A stretch of 33,219 nucleotides of DNA from Steroidobacteraceae bacterium (GTDB taxonomy: Bacteria; Pseudomonadota; Gammaproteobacteria; Steroidobacterales; Steroidobacteraceae), in assembly GCA_027456085.1 (NCBI GenBank), contig DAIDVO010000173.1:1-33219 (forward strand), in the 5' to 3' direction. A program made the position numbers and the translations under genes. The notes under the pieces were generated by a model, which was not told the origin of the DNA, did no database searches, and saw nothing but the letters and a program-made list of their open reading frames with translations. Shown here piece after piece: positions 8,034 through 16,136 of the stretch (positions are counted from its first letter, which is position 1; each line of letters starts with the position of its first letter).

Positions 8034-9729
8034 GCGGCGCCGTCTTCAGTTCGGGAAAATCCTCCTCCCAATATTCGAGCGGGTTGCGCGTGGCCGGCGT
8101 GCCGCGTCCGTGCTCGAAGTTTCTCAAATCCACGCGGCGGATCTTGCCGGAGATGGTCTTCGGCAGCGGCGCGAACTCGATGCGGCGTATGCGTTTGTAG
8201 GGCGCGACGCGGCTTTGCACATGGACGAATATCGACAGCGCGACGTCGCGGCTCGGCGCATGTTCGGGAATCAGCACGACATACGCCTTCGGCACCGCAA
8301 GGCGCAGGCGGTCCGGGCTCGGTACGACGGCCGCCTCGGCTACCGCCGCATGCTCGATCAGGACGCTCTCGAGCTCGAACGGGCTGATGCGGTAGTCGGA
8401 TGATTTGAATACATCGTCCGTGCGGCCGACGAAGGTCAGGTATCCTTGCGCGTCACGCGTCGCGACGTCGCCGGTATGGAAATAGCCGGCGTGCATGACG
8501 CTGCGCGTGCGCTCCTCGTCGTCCAAGTAGCCTTGCATCACCCCGGTCGGACGGTCGCTCAAATCGACGCAAATCTCTCCCTCGTCGCCCGGCGTGCCGT
8601 GGGCATCGAGCAGTGCGATCCGGTAGCCGGGCAGGGGCCGTCCCATGGCGCCGGGCTTCACCGTAAGGCCCGGCGGATTGGCCACCATGGCCGTCGTCTC
8701 TGTCTGACCAAAACCGTCGCGCACCGTCAAACCCCACGCGCGCCTTACTTGCTCGATGACCTCCGGGTTCAACGGTTCGCCGGCGCTGACGACCTCGCGC
8801 AGCGCGACGCGCCACTTGGCTAAATCGCGCTGAATCAACATGCGCCAGACGGTCGGCGGCGCGCAGAATGTCGTCACTTCGCAGCGCACCAGCTGATCCA
8901 GCAGCTTGCCGGCGTCGAAGCGGTCGTAGTGGTAGGCGAGCACCGTCGCCTCGGCGTTCCACGGCGCGAACACGCAGGACCAGGCGTGCTTCGCCCAGCC
9001 GGGCGAACTTAAGTTCAGGTGCACGTCCCCCGGTTTGAGGCCGATCCAGTACATCGTCGACAGATGACCGACCGGATAACTCGCATGGGTATGGGCGACG
9101 AGCTTAGGCTTCGCGGTGGTGCCCGAGGTGAAGTACAGAAGCAGCAATTCATCCGCGCGCGTCGGAGCGCGCGGCGGCAACCGTGCGGAGGCATCGGCAG
9201 AGAGCGCGTAGTCGGACCAGCCGGGCGCCGCGGCGCCGACGGCGATGCGCACCGGCGCGCCGCCGATGTCGTCGAAGCGCGGCGTCAAATCGCCTTCGGT
9301 AAGGATCGCCTTGATGCCGGCGCGCGCAACGCGGTCCGCCAGGTCCGCCCGCTGCAGCAGCGTCGTCGCCGGGATCATGACGGCGCCGATCTTGATCGCC
9401 GCGAGCATCGTTTCCCAAAGCGGGATTACGTTGCTCAGCATGATCAATATCCGGTCGCCCCGGCCGACGCCGTGCTCCGTCAAATAATTCGCGACTTGGG
9501 CGGAGCGCGCGGCGAGTTCCGGGTAGCTCAAGCGCCGGTCGCCGCCCTGATCGTCGACGACCCGCAATGCGGTTCGTTCCGAGTGCTGTGCCGAGCGGTC
9601 GAAATAGTCGATCGCCCAGTTGAATTCGGTCAGCTTCGGCCACGCGAATTCGCCTTCGGCGGCATCCAAATCCGTCGCATGCCGCAACAACGCATCGCGC
9701 GCCGCCAAGAATCGATCCGCTTGGCTCAT
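8026..9729 (-). CDS. AMP-dependent acyl-CoA synthetase (ACSM/benzoate-CoA-ligase-like)
   Basis: The real protein is 567 residues from ATG 9729, preceded on the coding strand by GAGGG with five bases of spacing; the 993-residue ORF in the track extends far past this into the divergent promoter and the antisense of the aldehyde dehydrogenase. Motifs are the phosphate loop YFTSGTTAKPKLVAHTH, SAGEPLNPEV, DGFGQTETT, GYFHTGDVA, GRTDDVFKSSDYRISP and PKTISGKIRR with the catalytic Lys. Ala in place of the usual Gly in TSGTTG, and the GWAKHAWS segment, fit the medium-chain/aromatic acyl-CoA synthetase group rather than long-chain FadD. It is the first gene of an operon with the FIST sensor and hybrid kinase. 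It is divergent from the aldehyde dehydrogenase, whose acid product it could activate (inference). Confidence 0.92.
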   Translation of the reverse strand: MSQADRFLAARDALLRHATDLDAAEGEFAWPKLTEFNWAIDYFDRSAQHSERTALRVVDDQGGDRRLSYPELAARSAQVANYLTEHGVGRGDRILIMLSNVIPLWETMLAAIKIGAVMIPATTLLQRADLADRVARAGIKAILTEGDLTPRFDDIGGAPVRIAVGAAAPGWSDYALSADASARLPPRAPTRADELLLLYFTSGTTAKPKLVAHTHASYPVGHLSTMYWIGLKPGDVHLNLSSPGWAKHAWSCVFAPWNAEATVLAYHYDRFDAGKLLDQLVRCEVTTFCAPPTVWRMLIQRDLAKWRVALREVVSAGEPLNPEVIEQVRRAWGLTVRDGFGQTETTAMVANPPGLTVKPGAMGRPLPGYRIALLDAHGTPGDEGEICVDLSDRPTGVMQGYLDDEERTRSVMHAGYFHTGDVATRDAQGYLTFVGRTDDVFKSSDYRISPFELESVLIEHAAVAEAAVVPSPDRLRLAVPKAYVVLIPEHAPSRDVALSIFVHVQSRVAPYKRIRRIEFAPLPKTISGKIRRVDLRNFEHGRGTPATRNPLEYWEEDFPELKTAPHA

Positions 9730-9819
9730 TGCAACCCTCGGCAGTGAAGTCCCCTTGCCGGCATACACTATCGGTTTTTTTGGCGCTATGCGCACGCACT
9801 GCGCGTCCGTTGGTCTTTG

Positions 9820-9831
9820 ATACGAAAGTAT
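9820..9831. promoter_or_regulatory. Dyad operator ATAC-GAAA-GTAT (copy 2)
   Basis: An inverted repeat ATACGAAAGTAT lies between the divergent acyl-CoA synthetase and aldehyde dehydrogenase genes. It shares ATACG..AGTAT with the dyad at 4689-4702. Its centre lies about 41 bp upstream of the start predicted from the CTATAG/TATAGG hexamer at 9854-9860 on the plus strand. On the minus strand a GATAGT hexamer (9767-9772) lies about 54 bp from the centre, close to the distance seen at copy 1. Confidence 0.6.
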
Positions 9832-9853
9832 GAGGAATTCTCCGCCCGATGTC

Positions 9854-9860
9854 CTATAGG
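9854..9860 (+). promoter_or_regulatory. Probable -10 element of the aldehyde dehydrogenase promoter
   Basis: The CTATAGG segment supplies a -10-like hexamer without a recognisable -35. It is about 29 bp downstream of the dyad centre, matching the dyad to -10 distance in front of the response regulator (about 28 bp). The call rests mainly on this repeated geometry. Confidence 0.35.
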
Positions 9861-9930
9861 TGTCTGCGGGTCCGGCTGCGATGATTCGCCATCGCTGCTC
9901 TACCTGCAGCCGCAATCCGGGGGTATTCCG

Positions 9931-11481
9931 ATGGAATCCGCACGCGCCGCGGCGCAAACGCTTGCTTGCGCCAGGCTTGCCAACGATCTCGGTGGAATCA
10001 CCGCTTCGAACGCGGCATTTTTGAAGTCGCCGCGCCAGCTCCTCATCGACGGCCGGTGGGTGCCTGCCGCGTCCGGCGAGCGCTTCGAGGTGCGCGATCC
10101 GTCGAGCGACACGGTATTGACGAGTTGCGCGGCCGGCGATGCGGCCGACGTCGACAGCGCGGTCGCGGCCGCACGGCGCGCGTTCGACGGCGGCGACTGG
10201 CCGCGTATGAAGCCGTGCGAACGCGAGAAGCTGCTGCACCGTCTTGCCGACCTCATAGAGCAGCATGCCGACGAGCTCGCCGAACTGGAGGCGATCGACA
10301 ATGGAAAGTCCGTGCTGATGGCGCGGCACGTGGACATCAAGCACGCGATAGAAGTATGGCGCTACATGGCCGGCTGGCCGACGAAGCTCGAAGGCAAGAC
10401 CCTGCCGATCTCCGGAACCCTGGTGCCGGGTCAGCAATACGCTGCGTTTTCGACGCGCGAGCCGATCGGAGTCGTGGGTGCGGTGATCGCCTGGAATTTC
10501 CCGTTCCTCCTCGCCACCTGGAAGTGTGCGCCGGCGCGCGCGGCCGGGTGCACGGTCGTTCTGAAACCGGCCGAGGAGACGCCGCTCAGCGCACTGCGGC
10601 TCGGCGAACTCATCATGGAGGCTGGGTTTCCAAAAGGCGTCTTCAACGTCGTGACCGGACTCGGGGCCACGGCGGGAGCTGCGCTCGTGGCGCATCCGGA
10701 AGTGGACAAGGTGACGTTCACCGGTTCCACGGAGGTGGGACGCCTGGTCGTGCGCGCCGCGGCCGGAAACATGAAAAAAGTCACCGTCGAACTGGGCGGA
10801 AAGTCGCCCGCGATCGTGCTGGAGGACGCGAATCTGGATTTGGCGATCGCCGGCGCAGCGAGCGCGATTTTCTTCACCCAGGGGCAGGTATGCTGCGCAG
10901 GCGCGCGCCTGTACGTCGCACGCAAGATCTTCGACCGTGTCGTAGCCGGCGTCGCCCTGCAGGCCAAGTCGCTGAAGCTGGGGCCGGGCCTGGACCCGGG
11001 CGCGCAAATCGGGCCGCTGGTGTCGGCGGTTCAGCGCGAGCGGGTCATGAAGTACATAGGTTCGGGTCTACAGCGCGGCGCGCGCGCGCTCGCCGGCGGC
11101 AAAGCCGTAGAGTCGCGCGGCTACTACGTCGAGCCGACGGTCTTTACGAACGCATCCGCGGACATGGAGATCGTACAGGAGGAAATATTCGGGCCGGTCG
11201 TCGTCGCCCAGCCGTTCGACGACTTCGACGAAATCGCGAAGATGGCGAACGATTCGATCTACGGGCTGGCGGCGAGTATCTGGAGTCGAGACATCAGCCG
11301 GGTATTCCAGTTGGCGCCCAAGCTGCGTGCCGGAACCGTCTGGGTCAATTGTCACAACGTCCTTGATCCGACGATGCCGTTTGGCGGCTACAAGCAATCC
11401 GGGTGGGGACGGGAACTCGGCGGCGAGGCGGTGTATTCCTATCTCGAGAGCAAGTCCTTGTGCATCAATATCGCGGGTTGA
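9931..11481 (+). CDS. NAD(P)-dependent aldehyde dehydrogenase
   Basis: The protein oxidises an aldehyde to its carboxylic acid with NAD(P)+. Class-defining motifs are present: the Asn-containing AWNFPF oxyanion segment, the cofactor loop FTGSTEVG, the general-base glutamate in VELGGKSP (Glu287) and the catalytic cysteine in GQVCCAG (Cys321). The C-terminal PFGGYKQSGWGRE is typical of the phenylacetaldehyde/betaine-aldehyde group. The track starts at 9817, inside the promoter; ATG 9931 (516 residues), with a GGGGG stretch seven bases upstream, better matches family length and lies after the probable -10. Its divergent neighbour is an acyl-CoA synthetase, so the pair could carry aldehyde to acid to acyl-CoA. 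The 3' end overlaps the convergent YeaO-like gene by 17 bp. Confidence 0.93.
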   Translation: MESARAAAQTLACARLANDLGGITASNAAFLKSPRQLLIDGRWVPAASGERFEVRDPSSDTVLTSCAAGDAADVDSAVAAARRAFDGGDWPRMKPCEREKLLHRLADLIEQHADELAELEAIDNGKSVLMARHVDIKHAIEVWRYMAGWPTKLEGKTLPISGTLVPGQQYAAFSTREPIGVVGAVIAWNFPFLLATWKCAPARAAGCTVVLKPAEETPLSALRLGELIMEAGFPKGVFNVVTGLGATAGAALVAHPEVDKVTFTGSTEVGRLVVRAAAGNMKKVTVELGGKSPAIVLEDANLDLAIAGAASAIFFTQGQVCCAGARLYVARKIFDRVVAGVALQAKSLKLGPGLDPGAQIGPLVSAVQRERVMKYIGSGLQRGARALAGGKAVESRGYYVEPTVFTNASADMEIVQEEIFGPVVVAQPFDDFDEIAKMANDSIYGLAASIWSRDISRVFQLAPKLRAGTVWVNCHNVLDPTMPFGGYKQSGWGRELGGEAVYSYLESKSLCINIAG

Positions 11482-11956
11482 TGCCGAGGGGGGCCGCGAG
11501 GACTTCGCGCAGGACCTTCGCGTGGTTTCTTTGCGCGTCCTTCGCCGCATAAAGCAACGTGACGCGCCGCTCCGCCGCATGCTTGCGCAGCGCATTCAGC
11601 GACGCGCTCTGCGTGCGTAGTTCAAGGCGGTAACGCCGGCAAAATTCGCTCCAGCGCTCCATGTCCTCGTGCAACCACCCGCGCAGCCGGGTGCTCGGCG
11701 CCAATTCGCGCGCCCAGTGATCGAGTGCGGCCTGGCCCTTGCGGACGCCGCGCGGCCACAGCCGATCCACGAGAACCCGGTATCCATCGGCGGGATTTGG
11801 CGGCTCGTAAATCCGCTTGGTATAAATGCCGGGGTCGGCGACGCCGACGTAGTCGGCGCCGAGCTCCGCCAGGTAGCAGGGCGGCGAGCTGCATTCGATC
11901 GGCTGAGGCGCATCCTGTCGTGCTGCGACCGCCTTGCGCTTGCGTGGGGCCGGCAT
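11465..11956 (-). CDS. DUF488 / YeaO-family protein
   Basis: The conserved DUF488 core is clear: IYEPPNPADGYRVLVDRLWP, then GVRKGQAALDHWARELAPS, ERWSEFCRRY and RVTLLYAAKD near the C-terminus. No biochemical function is established for the family; it is small, cytoplasmic and widespread. I take ATG 11956 (163 residues) instead of the track start at 11998 because a strong GGAGG lies about nine bases upstream. Ahead of the core there is an extra N-terminal segment of about 40 residues with an SSPPCYLAELGADYVGVAD stretch, longer than E. coli YeaO. It overlaps the end of the aldehyde dehydrogenase convergently by 17 bp and is divergent from mgtA. Confidence 0.85.
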   Translation of the reverse strand: MPAPRKRKAVAARQDAPQPIECSSPPCYLAELGADYVGVADPGIYTKRIYEPPNPADGYRVLVDRLWPRGVRKGQAALDHWARELAPSTRLRGWLHEDMERWSEFCRRYRLELRTQSASLNALRKHAAERRVTLLYAAKDAQRNHAKVLREVLAAPLGINPRY

Positions 11957-11989
11957 CGCGTGAATCCTCCGGTTGCGACCAAATTGAGA

Positions 11990-12015
11990 TTGCAACATCG
12001 GCCCCGCCGGTGCAA
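11990..12015. promoter_or_regulatory. Imperfect inverted repeat between the YeaO-like gene and mgtA
   Basis: The segment can fold as TTGCA...CGGC-CCC-GCCG...TGCAA with a small internal loop. It lies in the 146-bp divergent region and could be an operator or the first hairpin of the mgtA leader. No known riboswitch class was recognised. Confidence 0.25.
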
Positions 12016-12029
12016 CTTAGATCGCGGCT

Positions 12030-12101
12030 ATGCGTGCACCCATCCCACCAGCTGCGCCGGGCGCCGGGGCCGCTCACCGGCAGGGCCGGGGAGCGGGCTG
12101 A
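12030..12101 (+). CDS. Candidate proline-rich leader peptide of mgtA
   Basis: An ATG at 12030 opens a 23-codon frame starting MRAPIPPAAPGAG, with four prolines in the first ten residues. Its TGA (12099-12101) ends one base before the GTG start of mgtA. In Salmonella the mgtA leader encodes the proline-rich MgtL peptide, whose translation couples low Mg2+ and low proline to mgtA expression; this frame has the right place and character but no sequence similarity to MgtL. The ribosome binding site is poor, and proline codons are frequent by chance in GC-rich DNA, so this is only a candidate. Confidence 0.28.
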   Translation: MRAPIPPAAPGAGAAHRQGRGAG

Positions 12102-12102
12102 C

Positions 12103-14712
12103 GTGTCCAACGAGCCCAATGCTCAGTACCGCGCGCAGCTGATCGAACTCGCGGCGCTGGATGTCGAGGAGGTGGCGAGGCGGCTATCCTGCGGTCTACT
12201 GGGGCTCGCGGACGGCCAAGCGCGGGAGCGCCTGCAGAGCTTCGGCCCCAATTCCATCGCGCAACAGGTCGTTCGAGGAATCCCGCTGCAGCTGCTGCTG
12301 AAATTGCGCAATCCGCTGAACATCCTGCTTCTGGCGCTGGCGGTCGTCTCGCTGGCCACGGGCAACATCGAGTCGGCAAGCATAATTTCCTTGATGGTGA
12401 TCCTCAGCGTCTCGCTTGCGCTCGTGCAGGAGCGCCGCTCGAACCGGGCGGCCGCCGATCTGCGGGCGATGGTCCACACCACGGCGACCGTCGTGCGCCG
12501 CGGCTTTGCCGCCGGCGCGGATCTGCCGCCTGTGCCGCGCGAGATCCCGCTCGCCGAGCTCGTGCCCGGCGACCTCATCCATCTGTCGGCCGGCGACATG
12601 GTGCCGGCGGATGTCCGGCTGCTCTCGGCGAAGGATTTGTTCGTCAATCAGGCATCGCTGACCGGCGAAGCCATGCCGGCATCGAAGTATCCGCTGGTCG
12701 AACCGGCGGGGACGGACTGTCTGCAACTGCGCAACACCTGCTTCATGGGCACCAGCGTCTCCAGCGGCGCGGCCACGGCGCTCGTGATCCATACCGGTTC
12801 GCGGGCGGTGTTTGGCGGCATCGCCGGCGTCATCGCCGGCGAGCGCTCGTTGACGAGCTTCGATAGGGGCATCACGCGGTTCACCTGGCTGATGATTCGC
12901 TTCATCGCCGTCATGGTGCCGGTCGTTTTTATCGTCAACGGCCTAACCAAGGGCGACTGGCTCGAGGCCCTGCTCTTCGCCATGGCGGTGGCGGTGGGCC
13001 TGACCCCCGAGATGCTGCCCATGCTCGTGACCGTCAACCTGAGCAAAGGCGCGCTGGCGATGTCGCGCAAGAAGGTGATCGTCAAGCGCCTGAACTCGAT
13101 CCAGAACTTCGGCGCGATGGACGTGTTATGCACGGACAAAACGGGCACGCTGACGCAGGATCGAATCATCCTCGAAAAGCATATCGACCTGGCGGGCAAG
13201 GAGAGCGACAAGGTCCTGGATTATGCATACCTCAACAGTTACTACCAGTCCGGCTTGAAGAACCTGCTGGACGTCGCCGTGTTGAAGTACACGGAGGTGC
13301 ACGAGAAGCTGCATTCGGCGGGCAACTTCCGCAAAGTCGACGAGATTCCGTTCGACTTCATGCGCCGCCGCATGTCGGTCATTGTCGAGAGGCAGGACGA
13401 GCGGCTCCTCATCTGCAAGGGCGCGGTGGAGGAGGTCTTCAGCGTCTGCGCGACGGGAGAGGTCGATGCGCTGCCGTTTGCGCTGGACGCGAGCCATCTC
13501 GAAGCACTGCAAGTCCAGACGAGGAGCCTGAACGAAGATGGATTTCGGGTGATCTCGATCGCCTACAAACGCATTGATGCCGGCGCGACGAACTTCTCGG
13601 TAGACGACGAAGCGGGCCTCACGCTGCTCGGCTACATCGCGTTCCTCGATCCGCCCAAGGACAGCGTGCGCGAGGCGCTCACGATGTTGTCGAGGCACGG
13701 CATCAGCGTCAAGATCCTCACCGGCGACAACGAGATCGTCACGCGCAAGGTTTGCAAGGATGTCGGGCTGCGGGTGGACCGGGTGGTGCTCGGCCACGAT
13801 CTGGAGAGTCTGGGACCCGAGGAGTTCAGTGCGGTCGCCGAGTCCGGCCAGATCTTCGCGAAGCTGTCGCCGACGCAAAAAGCGCAGGTGATCGAGGCGC
13901 TGCACCGGCGCGGCCGCGTGGTCGGCTATCTCGGCGACGGCATCAACGATGCACCGGCGCTCAAGGCGGCCGACGTAGGCATCTCGGTCGACACCGCCGT
14001 GGATATCGCGAAGGAGTCGGCGGACATCGTGTTGCTGGAAAAGAGCCTTCTGGTCCTCGATGACGGCGTGATCGAGGGGCGCAAGGTGTTCGGCAATATA
14101 ATCAAATACATCCGCATGGGCGCGAGCTCGAACTTCGGCAACATGTTCAGCGTGCTCGGCGCGAGTGCGTGGTTGCCGTTCCTGCCGATGGCACCGATTC
14201 AGATCCTGACCAACAACCTGTTGTACGATTTCTCGCAGACGGCGATTCCCACCGACAACATCGATCCGGATTACCTGGACAGGCCGCGGCGCTGGGAGAT
14301 CAAGAATATCGCGCGTTTCATGCTGTTCATCGGCCCGATCAGTTCGATCTTCGACTACGCGACCTACTGCACCATGTACTTCCTCTACGATGCGAGAACG
14401 CCGGACAAGGCGGCCCTGTTCCAAACCGGCTGGTTCGTGGAGTCGCTGCTCTCGCAGACGATGATCATCCACGTCATTCGTACGTCGCGGATCCCGTTCG
14501 TCCAGAGCCGGGCCAGCACGCCGCTCATTCTGACGAGCCTCGTGATCTGTCTCGCCGGCGCCTATCTGCCATACTCGCCGCTCGCTACGCCGCTCGGATT
14601 CGTGCCTCTGCCCACGACCTACTGGCCGATCCTGGCGGCGATGCTCGCAGTCTACCTGGTGCTCACGCACCTCATGAGGAGGTGGTTCCAGCGCGTCTTC
14701 GGCGTGAGCTAG
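12103..14712 (+). CDS. mgtA: Magnesium-translocating P-type ATPase MgtA
   Basis: The protein is an inner-membrane P3B-type ATPase that imports Mg2+ at the cost of ATP. It has an N-terminal cytoplasmic segment ending in FGPNSIAQQ, paired membrane helices, the actuator motif SLTGEAMP, the membrane segment GLTPEMLPM, the phosphorylation motif DKTGTLTQD with Asp345, TGDN, and [10 protein letters not shown]. The C-terminal half has further hydrophobic helices with the NNLLYDFSQ segment characteristic of MgtA/MgtB. Length is 869 residues from GTG 12103, close to the family's roughly 900; the track start at 11725 adds an unrelated N-terminus. A GGGGAG lies about nine bases before the GTG. It is followed 135 bp later by the NRAMP-like gene and then the MgtE_N/CBS gene, all on one strand, forming a cation-transport module. 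Confidence 0.93.
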   Translation: MSNEPNAQYRAQLIELAALDVEEVARRLSCGLLGLADGQARERLQSFGPNSIAQQVVRGIPLQLLLKLRNPLNILLLALAVVSLATGNIESASIISLMVILSVSLALVQERRSNRAAADLRAMVHTTATVVRRGFAAGADLPPVPREIPLAELVPGDLIHLSAGDMVPADVRLLSAKDLFVNQASLTGEAMPASKYPLVEPAGTDCLQLRNTCFMGTSVSSGAATALVIHTGSRAVFGGIAGVIAGERSLTSFDRGITRFTWLMIRFIAVMVPVVFIVNGLTKGDWLEALLFAMAVAVGLTPEMLPMLVTVNLSKGALAMSRKKVIVKRLNSIQNFGAMDVLCTDKTGTLTQDRIILEKHIDLAGKESDKVLDYAYLNSYYQSGLKNLLDVAVLKYTEVHEKLHSAGNFRKVDEIPFDFMRRRMSVIVERQDERLLICKGAVEEVFSVCATGEVDALPFALDASHLEALQVQTRSLNEDGFRVISIAYKRIDAGATNFSVDDEAGLTLLGYIAFLDPPKDSVREALTMLSRHGISVKILTGDNEIVTRKVCKDVGLRVDRVVLGHDLESLGPEEFSAVAESGQIFAKLSPTQKAQVIEALHRRGRVVGYLGDGINDAPALKAADVGISVDTAVDIAKESADIVLLEKSLLVLDDGVIEGRKVFGNIIKYIRMGASSNFGNMFSVLGASAWLPFLPMAPIQILTNNLLYDFSQTAIPTDNIDPDYLDRPRRWEIKNIARFMLFIGPISSIFDYATYCTMYFLYDARTPDKAALFQTGWFVESLLSQTMIIHVIRTSRIPFVQSRASTPLILTSLVICLAGAYLPYSPLATPLGFVPLPTTYWPILAAMLAVYLVLTHLMRRWFQRVFGVS

Positions 14713-14847
14713 GCCGGGCGTGGATGAAATTACCGGCCGAGATGACTTAGTATGCGCCAGCCGCCGAGGTGCACCGGCGACGGGCAATTGCGCGATTGAA
14801 CGGGCCGGGGCCTTGCCGGCGGGTGCGTTCGGCACTGCAAGACGGGG

Positions 14848-16122
14848 GTGGATTTGAATTTCTTTGCGCGACTCTACTATCGACACCGCAAGCTGTGGAA
14901 GGCCGTGCGGCTGTACCTGGTCATCGCCGGCCCGGGAATCGTCGTCATGGTCGCAGACAACGACGCCGGCGGGATCACGACCTACGCGGCGACCGGCGCC
15001 AAATACGGCTATCACCTGATCTGGTTCCTGCTGCTGCTGATTCCGGTCGCCTATTACGTCCAGGAGATGACGGTGCGCCTCGGCGCCGTCACCAAGCGCG
15101 GCCACGCGGAAGCTATTTTCGACGGCTTCGGCGCGTTCTGGGGTTGGTTCTCATTGCTCGATCTGATGCTCGTCGATTGGCTGACGCTGGTCACCGAATT
15201 CGTCGGAATGACCGCGGCCCTGTCGATTTTCGGTGTGCCTCCGTGGCTGACGGTTGCCGCGGTCATCGTGCTGATGGCCATCATCGTGCTGCATGGCCGC
15301 TACTGGACCTTCGAGAAGCTGTCGCTGTTGTTCTGCGCCTTGAACCTGATCTACATTCCGGGCGCGTTCCTCGTACACCCGTCGGTCCGCGACATATTGC
15401 GCCAGGGCCTGATTCCGAACTTCGCCGGGGGCTTCAACGGCCAGATGTTCTTCTTCCTGATGGCCAATATCGGCACGACGATCGCTCCGTGGATGCTGTT
15501 CTTCCAGCAAAGCGCGGTCGTCGACAAGGGGATGCTGGAAAAGGACATCCCATGGGGACGGTTCGACACGCTGCTCGGTTCGTTCGTCACGGTGATCGTC
15601 GCGGTCTTCATCGTCGTCGTGACCGGAACCGTGCTGCACGGCGTGGACATCGACAGCGCCGCCCAGGCGGCGCAGGAACTGATGAAGACCGATCGCTATG
15701 TCGGCACGTTTCTCGCGATCGGCCTGTTCGACGCCGGACTTCTCGGGGCGATCTGCATCTCGCTCGCAAGTTCCTGGGCGTTCGGCGAGATCTTCGGTTG
15801 GGCGCACTCGCTGAATACGAAGATCCGGCAGGCGCCGTGGTTCTATGCGACTTACTTCTTCACGCTCGTGACCGCCGGCCTCGTCGTGCTGATCCCGCAC
15901 GCGCCGCTCGTCCTGATCACGCTGTTCGTGCAGGTGATCGCGGTCACGCTGCTGCCCGCGGCCCTGGTATTTCTGATCCTGCTGCTCAACGACCGTGCGA
16001 CGATGGGGGCCTACTGCAATACGGTCACGCAGAACGTGATCGGCGGCTTCATCGTCACCGCGATCGTCGTCCTCTCGACCCTGTACGGCATCACCGTGAT
16101 GTTCCCCAATCTATTCACGTAG
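14848..16122 (+). CDS. NRAMP-fold divalent-metal transporter with altered metal site (NRMT-like)
   Basis: The 424-residue protein has about eleven hydrophobic helices and aligns with the NRAMP (SLC11) core. The first-helix signature DPGN of Mn/Fe transporters reads DAGG here (Asp39-Gly42), and the helix-6 MPH reads APW (Ala213-Trp215) in GTTIAPWMLFF. The metal-coordinating Asn and the soft-ligand Met are thus both lost while the Asp is kept. Replacement of that Met is a hallmark described for NRAMP-related magnesium transporters, which bind hydrated Mg2+; I therefore favour Mg2+ (or Mg2+/Mn2+) as substrate, supported by mgtA upstream and an MgtE-type sensor downstream. The GTG at 14848 has GGGG directly against it; TTG at 14854 has better spacing and could be the true start. 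Sensitivity to proton coupling cannot be judged from sequence. Confidence 0.85.
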   Translation: MDLNFFARLYYRHRKLWKAVRLYLVIAGPGIVVMVADNDAGGITTYAATGAKYGYHLIWFLLLLIPVAYYVQEMTVRLGAVTKRGHAEAIFDGFGAFWGWFSLLDLMLVDWLTLVTEFVGMTAALSIFGVPPWLTVAAVIVLMAIIVLHGRYWTFEKLSLLFCALNLIYIPGAFLVHPSVRDILRQGLIPNFAGGFNGQMFFFLMANIGTTIAPWMLFFQQSAVVDKGMLEKDIPWGRFDTLLGSFVTVIVAVFIVVVTGTVLHGVDIDSAAQAAQELMKTDRYVGTFLAIGLFDAGLLGAICISLASSWAFGEIFGWAHSLNTKIRQAPWFYATYFFTLVTAGLVVLIPHAPLVLITLFVQVIAVTLLPAALVFLILLLNDRATMGAYCNTVTQNVIGGFIVTAIVVLSTLYGITVMFPNLFT

Positions 16123-16136
16123 GCCGCGAGATACCC

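Noticed and set aside
6924-8387. 487-aa plus-strand ORF over the FIST gene
   Set aside because: It crosses the boundary of two real minus-strand genes and has no motif, so it is a complement artefact.
9730-11007. Long N-terminal extension of the second acyl-CoA synthetase in the ORF track
   Set aside because: The extension is antisense to the aldehyde dehydrogenase and crosses the divergent promoter; ATG 9729 has a good ribosome binding site and gives normal family length.
11957-12102. A Mg2+ (M-box) or Mn2+ (yybP-ykoY) riboswitch before mgtA
   Set aside because: The 146-bp region does not show the conserved cores of these classes and is short for an M-box plus expression platform; covariance-model search would be decisive.
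13126-15105. 659-aa minus-strand ORF over mgtA and the NRAMP-like gene
   Set aside because: Antisense to two strongly supported genes, full of Arg/His/Asp, and without any family signature.
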